Shown here piece by piece: positions 5,787-7,507 of a stretch of DNA of 7,507 nucleotides (positions are counted from its first letter, which is position 1; each line of letters starts with the position of its first letter). Source of the DNA: Pseudomonadota bacterium (lineage in GTDB: Bacteria > Desulfobacterota > GWC2-55-46 > JADFVP01); assembly GCA_015222595.1 (NCBI GenBank), contig JADFVP010000163.1:1-7507 (forward strand), read 5' to 3'. Below the pieces are notes generated by a model. That model searched no databases. It saw nothing but the letters and a program-made list of their open reading frames with translations, and was not told where the DNA came from. The position numbers and the translations under genes were made by a program.

Positions 5787-7091
5787 TTAGAAGAAGATGC
5801 GCATGAAGTCGTTGTAGGTGACCATAAGCATAAGCGCGATTAAGAGCACCACGCCGACCTGCTGGGCCGCGCCCATAAAACGCTCGCTGAGCGGTTTGCC
5901 CTTTATCGCCTCTACCCCGAAGAAGAGCAGATGGCCGCCGTCGAGCACGGGAATCGGAAAGAGGTTTATGATTCCGAGCTGAAGGCTGAGAAATGCAACA
6001 AGTGAGAGAAGGTCTGCTATGCCCGACTTTGCCGCGCTTCCGGCAACCTGGGCTATCATAATAGGCCCGCCGAGTGTCTTCATGGAGTACTGCCCTACAA
6101 CAAGCCCCTTTATTACTGCAAAGAGCCGCGTGGTCATCTCGAAGGAGGAGTCGATGCCCTTTACAACGGCCTCACCGAAGCCGTAGCGCCTGAAGAGCTG
6201 CTCTTCGTCCCTTGAGATACCTATAAGAAAAGCCCCTGTATCTTCGTTCTTCTTTGGCTCTATCTCGACTGTAAAAGTGGACTCTGCGCGTTCAATAAGA
6301 AATGTTCTCTTGACGCCGTTCTTCTTTATAAATCCTTCAAGCTCGGCCCAGTGGGTAATCTCATTGCCGTCGATCGAGAGTATCGCATCTCCGGGCAGCA
6401 GTCCGGCAGTCTCTGCCGGATAGCCCTTGTTGAGAGTCCCGACCACGGGGCGCATCGGCGGATGGATGCCGAGATAGCCGCCGCCTGTAGACTCGGAGGC
6501 CACAGGGGTTACAGCAATAGTCATGGCCTCTCCGGCGCGCTCGATAACGAGTTGCAGCTCTGCGTTAGGGCTAAGGATTACTGTGGAAAGAAAGTTCTCC
6601 CAATCGGCCATCGCTTCGCCGTCTACGCTCAGAACCTTGTCACCCTTTTTTACTCCGGCTACAGAGGCCGGGGTCTCGGCGGCAACAAAGGCGACAACAG
6701 GAGCTTTATCGAGGTAGGCCGGTACGTTGACACCGATCATAAAGATAATAGGAAAGAGAATGACCGCGAGCACAAGGTTCATAATGGGCCCGGCCACGAC
6801 TATAAGCGCACGCGTTCCAACCCTTTTGTGGTTGAAGGAGCGTGCCGCGTCTTCCTCACTGACCTCTTCACCAGGGTTCTCGCCGGTCATCTTGACGTAA
6901 CCGCCTAGCGGCAGCAGCGACAACCGGTACTCGGTCTCGCCGTAGGTAACGCCTATGAGCTTGGGGCCGAAACCGAGAGAGAACTTCTCTACGCCGACAC
7001 CCGACCATTTTGCAACGGCAAAGTGGCCAAGCTCGTGGATGAAGATCAGAATGCCTAAGACTATTATAAAAGAGACTGTAGTAGTTATCAT
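5787..7091 (-). CDS. rseP: Site-2 zinc metalloprotease RseP with two PDZ domains
   Basis: An inner-membrane intramembrane protease. In the known pathway it cuts anti-sigma factors (RseA in E. coli) after site-1 cleavage, and it clears signal-peptide remnants. Membrane segment 1 carries the zinc motif HELGH (19-23). Segment 2 (about 93-120) contains GPIMNLVLA. PDZ domain 1 covers about 122-200 (AGVKKGDKVLSVDG) and PDZ domain 2 about 205-280 (AGLLPGDAILSIDG). SMKTLGGPI (336-344) follows. Segment 3 (about 360-380) leads to the third zinc ligand Asp384 in NLFPIPVLDGGH, and segment 4 is at about 410-428. Length (434) is normal for the two-PDZ form. The ATG start has a weak GGA five bases upstream, and the N-terminus runs straight into the first membrane segment as in relatives. 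It follows dxr, a common gene order. Its local substrate is not visible in this window. Confidence 0.95.
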   Translation of the reverse strand: MITTTVSFIIVLGILIFIHELGHFAVAKWSGVGVEKFSLGFGPKLIGVTYGETEYRLSLLPLGGYVKMTGENPGEEVSEEDAARSFNHKRVGTRALIVVAGPIMNLVLAVILFPIIFMIGVNVPAYLDKAPVVAFVAAETPASVAGVKKGDKVLSVDGEAMADWENFLSTVILSPNAELQLVIERAGEAMTIAVTPVASESTGGGYLGIHPPMRPVVGTLNKGYPAETAGLLPGDAILSIDGNEITHWAELEGFIKKNGVKRTFLIERAESTFTVEIEPKKNEDTGAFLIGISRDEEQLFRRYGFGEAVVKGIDSSFEMTTRLFAVIKGLVVGQYSMKTLGGPIMIAQVAGSAAKSGIADLLSLVAFLSLQLGIINLFPIPVLDGGHLLFFGVEAIKGKPLSERFMGAAQQVGVVLLIALMLMVTYNDFMRIFF

Positions 7092-7141
7092 TGGTTCCAG
7101 TTACGTTTATGACTGTCGTTTATAGCAAACGCGAAGTTATC

Positions 7142-7150
7142 AGTATACCA
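7142..7150 (-). promoter_or_regulatory. Extended -10 promoter before rseP
   Basis: TGGTATACT on the minus strand is an extended -10 element (TGN plus TATACT, five of six consensus positions). No good -35 box is present at 16-18 bases (TTATTT at 17), which extended -10 promoters tolerate. The expected start site is near 7135, giving an rseP leader of about 45 bases. It lies after the hairpins that follow dxr, so rseP could be transcribed independently of dxr. Confidence 0.5.
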
Positions 7151-7199
7151 TACAAGGGGCTCAAAAATAACAAATTCTAAAAAAAACTGAACCGGCAAT

Positions 7200-7224
7200 G
7201 CTCCGTGCAGAGTACGGGCGAAGC
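7200..7224. other. Imperfect hairpin between dxr and rseP
   Basis: CCGTGC pairs with GTACGG (7203-7208 with 7212-7217, one G-T pair on the plus strand) around an AGA loop. GCT/AGC (7200-7202 with 7222-7224) extends it across a four-base bulge. On the minus strand a run of eight T (7186-7179) follows, but 13 bases beyond the stem, too far for a standard terminator. The function is unknown. Confidence 0.35.
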
Positions 7225-7242
7225 TGTTAGAGCTTTCCTTAA

Positions 7243-7261
7243 GAAAGACGCCTTACGGCGT
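7243..7261 (-). terminator. Small GNRA-capped hairpin at the dxr stop codon, possible terminator
   Basis: On the minus strand ACGCC (7261-7257) pairs with GGCGT (7252-7248) around the loop GTAA, a GNRA tetraloop. The loop contains the TAA stop codon of dxr. CTTTCTT follows directly. A second small stem, CTTTC/GAAAG (7247-7243 with 7237-7233), comes next and uses part of this tract. The stem is short, so it may be a weak terminator or a 3'-end stabiliser. Confidence 0.4.
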
Positions 7262-7507
7262 AGTTAATCCAAAGCGTTTCACAGCTTCTCTAGCCGCTTC
7301 GCGGGCCCAGCCGTCTGCCTCCACCACCTCTTCTATGCTTCTCGGAACTGTCGGGGCATGGGCTTGCAGCACTGTGTCGAGCACACTGTATATATCGGTA
7401 AAAGCGATCCTTCCATTAAGAAAAGCCTCAACGGCTATCTCATCCGCGCCGTTTAGCACTGCTGGGGCGACCCCTCCGGCGATTAGCGACTCGAAAGCTA
7501 ACGAAAG
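7253..7507 (-). CDS. dxr: 1-deoxy-D-xylulose 5-phosphate reductoisomerase, C-terminal part, cut by window edge
   Basis: The last 84 codons and stop of Dxr, which converts DXP to 2-C-methyl-D-erythritol 4-phosphate with NADPH, the first committed step of the MEP isoprenoid pathway. The frame is open from the window edge, so the NADPH-binding and most catalytic residues lie outside. What is visible is the C-terminal helical domain: LAFESLIAGGVAPAVLNGAD, then EIAVEAFLNGRIAFTDI, which matches the family pattern ALNAANEVAVAAFL...IxFTDI. It ends with the usual helix WAREAAREAVKRFGL. A GTG codon at 7459 falls inside the conserved AVLN motif and is not a start. dxr directly upstream of rseP is a widespread bacterial order. 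Confidence 0.92.
   Translation of the reverse strand, partial: LSLAFESLIAGGVAPAVLNGADEIAVEAFLNGRIAFTDIYSVLDTVLQAHAPTVPRSIEEVVEADGWAREAAREAVKRFGLTTP

Noticed and set aside
840..7217. Near-identical 14-mers in two gaps: CGTACAGAGTACGG (minus, 853-840) and CGTGCAGAGTACGG (plus, 7204-7217)
   Set aside because: Several 14-mer pairs with one mismatch are expected by chance in 7.5 kb, and the surrounding sequence is not shared, so a dispersed repeat family is not supported.

Overview
The window is an ordinary chromosomal housekeeping stretch. Every gene I can support lies on the minus strand. In the direction of transcription (right to left) the order is dxr (3' end only), rseP, tsaB, a small DUF465/YdcH-family gene, ilvD, ilvB, ilvN and ilvC (5' end only). 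The gene content and order, with compact ilvD-ilvB-ilvN-ilvC genes next to dxr-rseP-tsaB, point to a Gram-negative bacterium of deltaproteobacterial or related type. The moderately GC-rich coding DNA, AT-rich gaps and strong AGGAGG ribosome sites on some genes fit this. The exact lineage cannot be fixed without database searches.

Right part (about 4940-7507): the C-terminus of DXP reductoisomerase (isoprenoid precursor synthesis) ends in a small GNRA-capped hairpin. A 161-base gap follows, with an extended -10 promoter in front of the site-2 protease RseP (envelope stress signalling). TsaB (tRNA t6A modification) comes next.

Middle (about 4460-4940): a well-formed sigma70-type promoter (TTGACA, 17 bases, TAAACT) with a run of seven C in its spacer leads, after a leader of about 115 bases, to a 72-residue DUF465 protein of unknown function. 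The leader holds a terminator-like hairpin. A strong 16-bp stem-loop 16 bases after that gene separates it from the ilv genes. Between this stem-loop and ilvD is a 12-bp perfect palindrome that could be an operator.

Left part (1-4458): ilvD, ilvB, ilvN and ilvC encode dihydroxyacid dehydratase, the two subunits of acetolactate synthase, and ketol-acid reductoisomerase. These are the three consecutive enzymes AHAS, KARI and DHAD of valine and isoleucine synthesis. All appear intact apart from the truncation of ilvC by the window edge. Spacing within this set is wide (108, 142 and 78 bases). The ilvB-ilvN gap holds a 15-bp tandem duplication and a separate stem-loop.

I found no mobile element, CRISPR array, tRNA, rRNA or known riboswitch, and no gap longer than 170 bases. 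I see no new biological system here. The points worth checking are regulatory: the hairpin before ilvD, the C-tract promoter, and the structured ilvB-ilvN spacer.
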